From positions 3,579,631 through 3,643,630 of the forward strand of contig KB904821.1 in NCBI GenBank assembly GCA_000380225.1: a stretch of DNA of 64,000 nucleotides, written 5' to 3'. The notes under the pieces were generated by a model. The model saw only the letters and a program-made list of their open reading frames with translations. It had not been told where the DNA came from and did not search any database. The position numbers were made by a program, and so were the translations under genes. Below are positions 27,345 to 34,698 of the stretch, piece after piece. The stretch is from a filamentous cyanobacterium ESFC-1 (GTDB lineage: Bacteria > Cyanobacteriota > Cyanobacteriia > Cyanobacteriales > Spirulinaceae). How positions within the stretch are numbered: position 1 is the stretch's first letter; each line of letters starts with the position of its first letter.

Positions 27345-28487
27345 ATGAATGCGATTCACCCCTCCTCTCCAACTGCCGAAATCTTATTAGTGGGCGATCC
27401 TGCCGATCACTTGCGTTTGCTGTCGGTAATTTTGTCAGAAAGCGGCTACAAGGTCTATAAAGCGACAACTGGCCAAGATGCGATCGCGATGACAAATCTC
27501 CAAATTCCCGATCTGATTTTGCTGGATTTGGCGTTACCGGATATTAGTGGTTACGAAGTGTGTCGCCGTTTGAAGGAGATTCCTGAAGTGTTGACCACTC
27601 CGATTCTTTTTATTAGCGATCCGCCGGATGCACTAGACCGCGATCGCGCTTTTGCGGTGGGTGGGGCCGATTCAATCGCACCCCCATTTCATTTTCCCGA
27701 AGTGTTGGCCCGCATTCGCGATCGCTTGGCGTTGAAATGGCAACAAGAACAATTACATCACCAAAATTTGCGTTTGCAAACGGAAATTCAAGAGCGTCAA
27801 AATGTTGAAGATACCCTATATGTTTATCTACACGCCCTTTCGAGTGAGTTACGTCCGCCGATCGCTGCTATGGCGGCTTTACTTGAAGGTTGGTTGCAAG
27901 AGGGTTTACCGGAAAATCCCCAGGACGCGATCGCGCAACTGCGACAAAGATGCGATCGCCAACTCCATCGTTTAGATACTCTCATGGAAGTTAACGATTT
28001 GGAAATGTGGGGAACCGCATTAGATTTGCAACCTGTTAATTTATATGAGTTAGTCCAAAATATTGTCACGGAATGGCAGCCTCTCCTGAATAAAATTCCT
28101 GCCCAACTCCACAATCAAATCGATCCTAACTTTCCCGCCGTCCATAGCGATCCGCAACAATTGGAGCGAGTTTTTAACGATCTAATTGATAACGCAATTC
28201 AACACAACTCTCCTCCTCTTGACCTTCAAATTGAAGCTGTTAAACATAATACTGGTTTTGTGACTTGTCGAGTCAGCGACAATGGACAAGGTATTCATTC
28301 GTTAACTCGCGATCGCTTGTTTGATGCCACTCGCCCGACCTTAGTCGGGAATGTCAAAGGATCGGGTTTGGGCTTATATTTATGTCAGCAAATCATCCAA
28401 GCCCACGGGGGCGAAATTTCCTGTTTGACTAATCCTCAAGGCGGTACAACCATTAGTTTTACCTTGGCGATTGTAACCAAGACTTAG
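27345..28487 (+). CDS. Degenerate receiver-histidine kinase hybrid (pseudokinase candidate)
   Basis: This 380-residue protein has an N-terminal receiver-like domain (about 12-125), a coiled-coil linker (130-158), a dimerisation-like helix (158-220) and a HATPase domain (about 260-378). The ATPase boxes look intact: N-box NDLIDNAIQHN, G1 DNGQGI, G2 GSGLGLYL. The H-box reads LSSELRPP, where the usual phospho-accepting His of SHELRxP is Ser167. In the receiver Asp61 (LLDLALPD) is present, but the first acidic-pair residue is Gly17 and the conserved Lys is replaced by Pro (IAPPF). It therefore probably cannot autophosphorylate on His in the usual way. No partner gene adjoins it. Confidence 0.85.
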   Translation: MNAIHPSSPTAEILLVGDPADHLRLLSVILSESGYKVYKATTGQDAIAMTNLQIPDLILLDLALPDISGYEVCRRLKEIPEVLTTPILFISDPPDALDRDRAFAVGGADSIAPPFHFPEVLARIRDRLALKWQQEQLHHQNLRLQTEIQERQNVEDTLYVYLHALSSELRPPIAAMAALLEGWLQEGLPENPQDAIAQLRQRCDRQLHRLDTLMEVNDLEMWGTALDLQPVNLYELVQNIVTEWQPLLNKIPAQLHNQIDPNFPAVHSDPQQLERVFNDLIDNAIQHNSPPLDLQIEAVKHNTGFVTCRVSDNGQGIHSLTRDRLFDATRPTLVGNVKGSGLGLYLCQQIIQAHGGEISCLTNPQGGTTISFTLAIVTKT

Positions 28488-28509
28488 TAACTTTCCCTCG
28501 GTCAATAGA

Positions 28510-29310
28510 CTAAGTTAAAAATAATAAAGTCGCATAACCCACAACCCCCAAACTAAATGCCCAAAAACAACTATCGCGGCGGTCTGGAATTTCTTCTTTG
28601 AGGGTATTGAAAATAATTCCTCCGGCAATAAAAGCCCAAAGAGATGCGATCGCAGCTTCGTGGAAATCTAGCGCCTGACCGACCAACCAACCCAGTAATA
28701 AACCTCCGGCTAAACACCAACGTCCGACGCGGTCGTAAATTTGTTTGTGGTGTTCTCTGAGGCTATCATCATTGACCAGAAAATGTAGCGCGATCGCAAT
28801 AAAAAGAAAAAAGGTTTCGACTAAACTATGTTCTTCTGTATTACTAAATACTTCCCCAATCAAAAAGTTATAAATTACAAATGCGCCAATATGTAACCAA
28901 AAAACATTTAAACTGGTTACATCTTCTTGTTTGTTTTCGCGATTTTGGCGGCGCGATCGCAAGGCTAAAAGCTCTAAGCCATAAAATACACCCAAACCTA
29001 CTAATGCCAAAACATAGACATGATTTTCTACAAACTGAATCAGCATTAACTGTGTCTTTTCAAGCTGTAGTTGCGCTTCGGTCAATTCGGGTAAAATTTC
29101 GAGGAAAACATAAGCGATAGAAACACCACACCCTAAAGATAACCAACGCCTTTTCGGGATAATTCGGTGAAGCCAATACAACTTACCGACATAAATATGT
29201 AAAATAGCTAAAATAAGGGGAAAAAGAAGATAAATAATTTTAATAAAAATAGGAATCGCTGTAAAAAGTGCCAGCAAATGAGTTGTAAAAACATGACCAG
29301 TCATTAGCAA
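28510..29310 (-). CDS. Polytopic membrane protein, possibly ZIP-like
   Basis: This 266-residue protein has about seven to eight transmembrane helices, with charged loops containing histidines (EEHSLVETF, REHHKQIYDR, DFHEAAIAS). The last helix pair, LWAFIAGGIIFNTLKEEIPDRRDS, faintly resembles the end of ZIP metal transporters, as does HIGAFVIYNFLIGE. The similarity is weak, and I would not assign metal transport from it. It is tail-to-tail with the degenerate kinase gene. Confidence 0.7.
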   Translation of the reverse strand: MLMTGHVFTTHLLALFTAIPIFIKIIYLLFPLILAILHIYVGKLYWLHRIIPKRRWLSLGCGVSIAYVFLEILPELTEAQLQLEKTQLMLIQFVENHVYVLALVGLGVFYGLELLALRSRRQNRENKQEDVTSLNVFWLHIGAFVIYNFLIGEVFSNTEEHSLVETFFLFIAIALHFLVNDDSLREHHKQIYDRVGRWCLAGGLLLGWLVGQALDFHEAAIASLWAFIAGGIIFNTLKEEIPDRRDSCFWAFSLGVVGYATLLFLT

Positions 29311-29429
29311 AATTATTCCAAAATCAATTGAAGAACTCTAGCGATCTGACACAATAATAGCCAAAATAATAAAGCAATGCGATTGAGGTACAGTTGAGTT
29401 AGAAATGCTTTAACTACAACTCACCTTGT

Positions 29430-29612
29430 TCCTATTCTCGTACCCAAGAAGCAATACTGAAAGATTCGAGTCAAACCAGACTCACCCAGAAGCCCCCCAG
29501 GATCGGGTTTCGCTGCGTCACCAGATCGGTAGTCTGATACCCCAGACAACCGGATGCAGATAGGGATTTCGTTCCCTAACATCTGAAGCTGAGTCTCCAA
29601 CCCTAGCATAGC
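29430..29612. ncRNA. Candidate structured RNA region upstream of petM
   Basis: A compact multi-hairpin block is visible. AGACTCA (29478-29484) pairs with TGAGTCT (29590-29596) as a closing stem. Inside are GTCTG/CAGAC (29532-29536 / 29543-29547) and a two-step hairpin CAGAT-AGGGA ... TCCCT-AAC-ATCTG (29557-29585). A TATGCT -10-like box at about 29604-29609 on the minus strand would start a transcript into it. I cannot match it to a known RNA family, and the strand is uncertain. Confidence 0.4.
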
Positions 29613-29619
29613 CGCAAGT

Positions 29620-29649
29620 TTGGTCTAAACGGCCTTCGGTTGATATGAT
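29620..29649 (+). promoter_or_regulatory. Predicted sigma-70-type promoter of petM
   Basis: TTGGTC (29620-29625) and TATGAT (29644-29649) are separated by 18 bp. Transcription would start near 29656, giving a leader of about 105 bases that contains the palindrome GAGTTTAAACTC (about 29694-29705). Confidence 0.55.
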
Positions 29650-29761
29650 TAAAGATGGTGCGTGCCAAATCGGTATAGCGACTGACTTGGCGCTGAGTTT
29701 AAACTCAACTCATCACATCCATGAAACAAGCATTTTTAGCGATAAAAGGAGATAGAAATTA

Positions 29762-29875
29762 ATGAGTGCTGATGACGTTCTTTTTAATGCAGCAATTTTA
29801 TCCTCGACATTAATTTTAGTCGGTTTGGGTTTAGGCTTTTTAATGCTTAAAATTCAAGGCGGCGGGGCTGAATAA
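29762..29875 (+). CDS. petM: Cytochrome b6-f complex subunit VII
   Basis: This 37-residue single-helix subunit of the cytochrome b6f complex sits in the thylakoid membrane. The sequence [20 protein letters not shown] continues [17 protein letters not shown]; the short acidic N-terminus, one transmembrane helix and the C-terminal LKIQGG motif are characteristic. AAAGGAGA lies upstream of the ATG. It has its own promoter and a strong terminator, so it is monocistronic. Confidence 0.95.
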   Translation: MSADDVLFNAAILSSTLILVGLGLGFLMLKIQGGGAE

Positions 29876-29886
29876 ACCTTTCCCAT

Positions 29887-29922
29887 AAGGCTGTTAACAA
29901 AATCATGTTGGCAGCCTTTTTT
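29887..29922 (+). terminator. Intrinsic terminator of petM
   Basis: AAGGCTGTTAACA pairs with TGTTGGCAGCCTT (two G-U pairs) around a six-base loop and is followed by a T-run. It lies 11 bases after the stop. Confidence 0.9.
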
Positions 29923-29973
29923 ATTATTTAAATTAACCTTAAAACCTGTTTTTAGCAAAAACAAAATTGCATC

Positions 29974-30345
29974 ATGTCTGAAAATCAAGAACCCAGAATA
30001 GAATTTTTTAAAAATATATCCGAAGACTTAAGTCATGTTAGCTTACGTCGCAATAAAAGTACAGGAGAACGCAATGTCTTATTTATTTTTGAAGAATTAA
30101 AGTCCCTGAGTATTCTCAATAGCTACACCAAAGGAGGAGCAAAAGATATTACTTTAATCGATTCTGAGGGTGAAATTAGCGTTTATCCTTCATCCTTCCG
30201 CTTAATCTTTGGTGGGGATGAAGGAGACGAATTACGCAAAGTTGAGTGCGAATTTGCTATCGATCGCGAGGAACATTGGGAGCGATTTATGCGTTTTATG
30301 CACCGCTATGCCGATGCGAATGAAATGGGATATCAAGATAAATAA
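29974..30345 (+). CDS. psb28: Photosystem II assembly protein Psb28 (Psb28-2-like)
   Basis: This 123-residue protein of the Psb28 family binds photosystem II assembly intermediates on the cytoplasmic side. The family end, EEHWERFMRFMHRYADANEMG, is clear, and DITLIDSEGEISVYPSSFRLIF matches the core. The sequence between them differs from standard Psb28, with a longer N-terminus (MSENQEPRIEFFKN), and suggests the second paralogue, Psb28-2. It lies just downstream of petM but beyond a terminator. Confidence 0.85.
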   Translation: MSENQEPRIEFFKNISEDLSHVSLRRNKSTGERNVLFIFEELKSLSILNSYTKGGAKDITLIDSEGEISVYPSSFRLIFGGDEGDELRKVECEFAIDREEHWERFMRFMHRYADANEMGYQDK

Positions 30346-30393
30346 AACAGTTTTACAATATTATATTTTTGTCATACTGCTGGAGTTTTTAAG

Positions 30394-31326
30394 ATGGTTA
30401 TGAAAATCGCGATCGCGGGTGGAACTGGATTTGTCGGTTCGCTGTTAGTCAAAAAATTACATCATCGGGGCGATCGCATTATCGTCTTTTCTCGCAACCC
30501 GGATCGCGCCCGCAAAGTATTCCCGATCAAAGCCTTTCCCAACGTCGAAATCGTCGCCTATACCCCCACCCAACCGGGAGAATGGCAGCAAACAATTTCC
30601 GGTTGTGATGGGGTGGTAAATCTTGCCGGAGAACCGATTGCCGAAGAACGTTGGACAAACGAAGTCAAAGACAAAATCCTCAAAAGTCGTCAACTCGTCA
30701 CTCGTAATATCGTAGACGCGATCGCGAAAGCCGAAAGCAAACCCAGCGTTTTAGTCAATGCCTCCGCCATTGGCTACTATGGCACCAGCGAAACCGCCGT
30801 TTATGAAGAAAGTAGCCCCCCCGGAAACGACTTTCTCGCCGAAGTCTGCAAAACCTGGGAAACCGAAGCCCAAAAAGTCAAAGAAACCGGAACTCGCTTG
30901 GTTATACTGCGAATTGGTCTTGTTTTAGGCAATGGCGGCGCGATCGCGAAAATGATGACCCCCTTCCGTTTATTTGCTGGAGGGCCTATTGGTAGCGGCG
31001 AACAGTGGTTTTCTTGGATTCATCGCGAAGACCTCACCAACTTAATCCTATTCTCCCTCGATCGCCCCGATATAGACGGCACATTCAACGCCACCGCCCC
31101 CAACCCCGTCCGCATGAAAGAGTTGTGTAACAGCCTGGGTGAAGCGTTACAGCGTCCGTCTTGGCTGCCCGTTCCCGCTTTTGCGTTAGAGTTACGCTTG
31201 GGAGATGGGGCGAAAGTGGTGTTGGAAGGTCAAAAGGTTCTTCCTAAAGCCACCCAAGCGGCAGGTTTTGCGTTTGAGTATCCCACGGTTAAACCTGCCT
31301 TGCAAGCGGTAGTGGCGGAAAGTTAG
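30394..31326 (+). CDS. TIGR01777 family epimerase (SDR-type)
   Basis: This 310-residue atypical short-chain dehydrogenase has the N-terminal nucleotide-binding motif IAIAGGTGFVGSLLVKKL and the family sequences VVNLAGEPIAEERWT, ASAIGYYGTSE and LRIGLVLGNGGAIAKMMTPF, followed by GEQWFSWIHREDLTNLI and the C-terminal DUF1731-type region. The cyanobacterial and plastid members are associated with thylakoid membranes and division (SulA/ThyD group); E. coli YfcH is related. Exact activity is unknown. Two in-frame starts (30394 and 30400) are possible. Confidence 0.88.
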   Translation: MVMKIAIAGGTGFVGSLLVKKLHHRGDRIIVFSRNPDRARKVFPIKAFPNVEIVAYTPTQPGEWQQTISGCDGVVNLAGEPIAEERWTNEVKDKILKSRQLVTRNIVDAIAKAESKPSVLVNASAIGYYGTSETAVYEESSPPGNDFLAEVCKTWETEAQKVKETGTRLVILRIGLVLGNGGAIAKMMTPFRLFAGGPIGSGEQWFSWIHREDLTNLILFSLDRPDIDGTFNATAPNPVRMKELCNSLGEALQRPSWLPVPAFALELRLGDGAKVVLEGQKVLPKATQAAGFAFEYPTVKPALQAVVAES

Positions 31327-31618
31327 GTTTTGTTGTTGGTTGTTGGTTGTTGGTTATTAGTTGTTGCTTGTAACCGGTAGCTATTCTGACTTTTCTTACA
31401 ACCTCTAAATTACCTGAAAGTCATTCAGGATAGGTCTTTCAAACGTCCATCACCTCTTGGGAGAGTATCTTACTCTTCATGAAATATCTGACTAATCTGA
31501 CTTTGATCAATTAGCAAATCCCTTTATAGTAATGCAAGTTCAGTGAATTTTCCTCATTGTTTCAATCAATTCACCAAGCTTTAGATTGATCACCTGTTTT
31601 TTCTTGTAATATTTTGTT
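31327..31618. promoter_or_regulatory. Leader region of the accessory cluster
   Basis: The first 45 bases are TTGTTGG-type heptamers. Further on are two perfect small hairpins: CCTGAA-AGTCA-TTCAGG (31413-31429) and AGAGTA-TCT-TACTCT (31462-31476). The rest is AT-rich. The promoter of the SET-decarboxylase-aminotransferase operon should lie here; no specific box is convincing. Confidence 0.45.
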
Positions 31619-32080
31619 ATGGATTTTAGTGAAATCGAAGTTTACCCTCCAGCAGAACTTTTGATAAAACGGTCAAATGTATGCGACCAAGGCGGAGTTG
31701 GTGTTGTTTCCACTCATCCAGTGTCCTCTGGTTTGAAATATCAGTTGAAGGGTCAAATCGTAAATGACATAACTCAGCATACAGTAGAGATTAATCCAAA
31801 TCTCCACTTTTTGGATACTCAATTTACGGGCTACATACTACATTCCTGCCAACCTAACGCCCAACTCGACATGAAAAATCTAACTTTAGATATCCTTCGT
31901 GATATTGGGATTGGTGAATTTCTAACGATCGATTACGCAAAAACGGAAAGCAAGTTATTTCGTCAGTTTGCCTGTTCTTGCCATGCGCCAACATGCCGCC
32001 GATGGATCAAAGGAAACTCTGAAGTAATTAGCGAAAAAGGTTCCGCTTTTATAAAGAGTTTAAGTCGGGTTTATCCATGA
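31619..32080 (+). CDS. SET-domain protein (putative lysine methyltransferase)
   Basis: This 153-residue protein is a minimal SET domain with a post-SET motif. The key pieces are HSCQPN (consensus NHSCxPN) near residue 83, GEFLTIDYAKTE (consensus GEELTxDY) near 103 and FACSCHAPTCRRWIKG, a CxCxxxxC zinc-binding post-SET element, near 120. SET enzymes transfer methyl groups from S-adenosylmethionine to lysines, usually of proteins; the target here is unknown. It is the first gene of a tight unit: its TGA overlaps the ATG of the decarboxylase by four bases (ATGA). Its presence beside amino-acid enzymes suggests a dedicated substrate, which is an inference. Confidence 0.85.
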   Translation: MDFSEIEVYPPAELLIKRSNVCDQGGVGVVSTHPVSSGLKYQLKGQIVNDITQHTVEINPNLHFLDTQFTGYILHSCQPNAQLDMKNLTLDILRDIGIGEFLTIDYAKTESKLFRQFACSCHAPTCRRWIKGNSEVISEKGSAFIKSLSRVYP

Positions 32081-33284
32081 ATGATTGGTGGCAACGGGAA
32101 GGGCTAAATTACGAAGCTGGAAAGTTGTGTTTTGAAGGTCAAAGTGTCCAAGAAAATGTACAGTTCTATGATCAACCAGCATTTTTGTATTCTAGGGCGC
32201 GAATACAAAGTAACATTAATCGTTTAGAAACCTCACTGGAAGGACTCTCTTACAAAGTTTTTTATGCACTGAAAGCCAATCGTTTCCTGCCATTATTAAC
32301 TTTCTTAAGAGATAATTCTTCGTTAGGTGTTGATGTTTGTTCTCCAGGTGAAATTTTTCACGCTTTGAGTGCGGGCTTTTCGCCTCAGGATATCTCCTAT
32401 ACAGCTACAGCACTATCTCCCTCAGACATAAACATACTAGAAGGGATAAATGGCTTGCGGATCAACGCAGATTCGTTATCTGCAATCAAACACATTGGGA
32501 AACGTCGGTTTGCCAGAAATATTGGGCTGCGCCTCAATTTATCTGCATCCCTAGGATATAATGAGAAGCTAAGTTATAGTGGCAAAAAAGCTTCAAAGTT
32601 TGGAATTTATCTAGACAACCTTGAGGCGGCAATTGCTTTGTGCAAGCAATACGATTTATCTATTCGGCGATTGCATATTCATAGTGGTTGTGGATATTTA
32701 AATGCGTCACTCAATACTTTTCACGGCATTATAGAAAAAATGTCGTCCATCTGCGGTCAATTTAGCGAACTTCAGGAAATCAATTTTGGTGGGGGCTTGG
32801 GTATTCCCTTTGAGGAAAAAGATAAACCACTAAATCTTTCAAATTGGTCTACTTCCTTACATAGATATTTCCCCAAAGAGCGAGGGATTCAGGTGCAAAT
32901 TGAGCCGGGTTCTTATCTGGTTCAAGACGCGGGTCTGTTGGTTCTGCAAGTGGTTGAAGTTGAGGTTAAATCGGAGACTTGTTTCGTTTACCTGAACGGT
33001 GGCTTTAACCTAGCTCCTGAACCAGTATTTTACAATCTTGTCTGTAACCAGTATTTTACAATCTTGTCTGTTATCCTTTACCTTGTTCTAAACCTCATGG
33101 CGCGATGCTCAAACAAACTATTGTCGGTAATATCAATGAAGCACACGATATTTGGTTTGAAGGAGACTTGCCGATATTAAAAGAAGGTGACTGGGTAGCC
33201 TTGACGAATGCGGGAGCCTATGCGAGTTCCATGAGTAGTAATCATTGTTTCCGTGGTCAATTTTATGAGAGGTTAATACAGTGA
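32077..33284 (+). pseudogene. Frameshifted fold-III PLP-dependent amino-acid decarboxylase
   Basis: The protein belongs to the Orn/DAP/Arg decarboxylase group 2 (alanine-racemase-type barrel plus beta domain). Visible are the PLP lysine K66 in FYALKANRF, HIHSGCG near 200, the glycine-rich FGGGLG loop and EPGSYLVQDAG (consensus EPGR). A perfect 26-bp tandem duplication (33020-33071) shifts the frame after EPVFYNLVC, so the annotated-type frame ends at 33180 with a nonsense tail. With one copy removed the frame runs on as ...GNINEAHDIWFEGDLP then ILKEGDWVALTNAGAYASSM to the TGA at 33282-33284, giving 393 residues. That stop overlaps the GTG start of the next gene. The intact substrate is unknown; the usual catalytic CESxD reads NEAHD. 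Possible causes are a real mutation, a reversible switch or an assembly error. Confidence 0.88.
33020..33071. repeat. Perfect 26-bp tandem duplication inside the decarboxylase gene
   Basis: Two identical 26-bp units (33020-33045 and 33046-33071), each starting AACCAGTATTTTACAATC, stand head to tail. The length is not a multiple of three and causes the frameshift. Complete identity indicates a very recent event. Confidence 0.95.
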
Positions 33285-34645
33285 ATCAGGCTCAAGCAAG
33301 TAACTGTCGCCATTTAATACATCCCTGGGCTGATTTATCAGTTTCTACAACACAAAAGAAGCTGATAATAGCAAAAGCGCAAGGGATTTATATTTATGAT
33401 GAAACGGGTAAGTCCTATATTGACGGCATTGCTGGGATGTGGTGCGTCAATATAGGCCACGGACGAGAGGAGATGGCTGATACGATTGCTCAACAAATTA
33501 GAACCCTAGATTATTACACTCCTTTTGGTGACGTAACCTCACCTCCGGCGATTGAATTGGCAGAGACGCTCGCAAAGCGTTCACCCCTTGATTTAAATCG
33601 TGTTCAGTTTAGTTGTAGCGGTTCAGGAGCCGTTGAATCAGCAATCAGATTCAGTCATTATTTCTTTAAGTCTCAAGGCCAAGATAGTAAGCGTCATATT
33701 ATTTCTCGTGAAGATGCCTATCATGGAAGTACGTATCTAACCGCATCTTTGTCTGGGAAAAAAGTAGATAAAACTCATTTCCACTACATTGAAGATTTCG
33801 TCCATCACTTGCCATCTCCAAATTATTTACGATTTGGAAATGAATTTAATGAATCTGAAGATGTTTTTTTTCAGAGACAAGCACAATATCTTGAAGACAA
33901 AATATTGCAATTGGGTGCAGATAATGTGGCCTGTTTTATTGCAGAGCCAATCTTAGCATCTGGTGGGATAATCATTCCTTCAATTGAATATCACCGAACT
34001 GTGCGAGACATTTGTCGAAGATACGGAGTCCTCTATATCAGCGATGAAGTGGTTACTGCATTTGGGCGACTTGGTGAACTTTTCACCTCTCAAGTATTAT
34101 TTGAGCTAGAACCAGACATTATTACTGTCGCTAAAGGGTTAACGTCCGGCTATATTCCAATGGGAGCAACTTTAATTTCTGATAGATTGTTTGAGCAGAT
34201 CAGTGGCAGTCGAGCCGGTAAAACTCCTTATTTTACGAATGGGTTTACATATTCTGGACATCCAGTCTCCTGCGCGGCAGCAATAAAAAGCTTGGAAATT
34301 ATTGAGAAAGAAAATTTGTGCTATCACGTAAAAGAAGTTGGTCCCTATTTCATTCAAGCACTCAAGACCTTAGAGCAGTTTGATAGTGTTGGTGTTGTCC
34401 GAGGTATGCATTTAATGGCTTGCGTCGAGTTCCGCATTGGTAAGCATAAAGGATTAGCAACCGATCGCGATATCGACTTCGCTAGAAAAGTAGATGAACT
34501 CTGTGAAATTGCCGGCTTAATTGTCCGACCTTATGAAAATCTGTGTATCCTGTCGCCACCATTAATTATTAATAAAGCTGAAATCGACATAATCATCTCA
34601 ATCATAGAAAATAGCATTATAAAAGTTGAAAAAGAAATCATGTAA
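33281..34645 (+). CDS. Class III PLP-dependent aminotransferase
   Basis: This 454-residue fold-type I enzyme matches the omega-amino-acid/diamine aminotransferase group. It shows YIDGIAGMWCVNIGHGREEMAD near residue 45, the substrate/PLP region SGSGAVESAIRFSHYFFKSQG near 108, EDAYHGSTYLTASLSG, FIAEPILASGG, the DEV motif in YISDEVVTAFGRLG and the PLP lysine in TVAKGLTSGYIPMGA near 288. The GTG start overlaps the restored decarboxylase stop (GTGA), showing translational coupling. Such enzymes exchange a terminal amino group with pyruvate or 2-oxoglutarate; the substrate here is unknown. Confidence 0.92.
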   Translation: MNQAQASNCRHLIHPWADLSVSTTQKKLIIAKAQGIYIYDETGKSYIDGIAGMWCVNIGHGREEMADTIAQQIRTLDYYTPFGDVTSPPAIELAETLAKRSPLDLNRVQFSCSGSGAVESAIRFSHYFFKSQGQDSKRHIISREDAYHGSTYLTASLSGKKVDKTHFHYIEDFVHHLPSPNYLRFGNEFNESEDVFFQRQAQYLEDKILQLGADNVACFIAEPILASGGIIIPSIEYHRTVRDICRRYGVLYISDEVVTAFGRLGELFTSQVLFELEPDIITVAKGLTSGYIPMGATLISDRLFEQISGSRAGKTPYFTNGFTYSGHPVSCAAAIKSLEIIEKENLCYHVKEVGPYFIQALKTLEQFDSVGVVRGMHLMACVEFRIGKHKGLATDRDIDFARKVDELCEIAGLIVRPYENLCILSPPLIINKAEIDIIISIIENSIIKVEKEIM

Positions 34646-34698
34646 ATCATTACTTTACATGGTTTTCTGCCGCATTATGAGTGATGAGAATTTAGCTA

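Noticed and set aside
29421..29609. 62-residue minus-strand frame upstream of petM
   Set aside because: It overlaps the multi-hairpin block, has no protein-like features and no ribosome-binding site.
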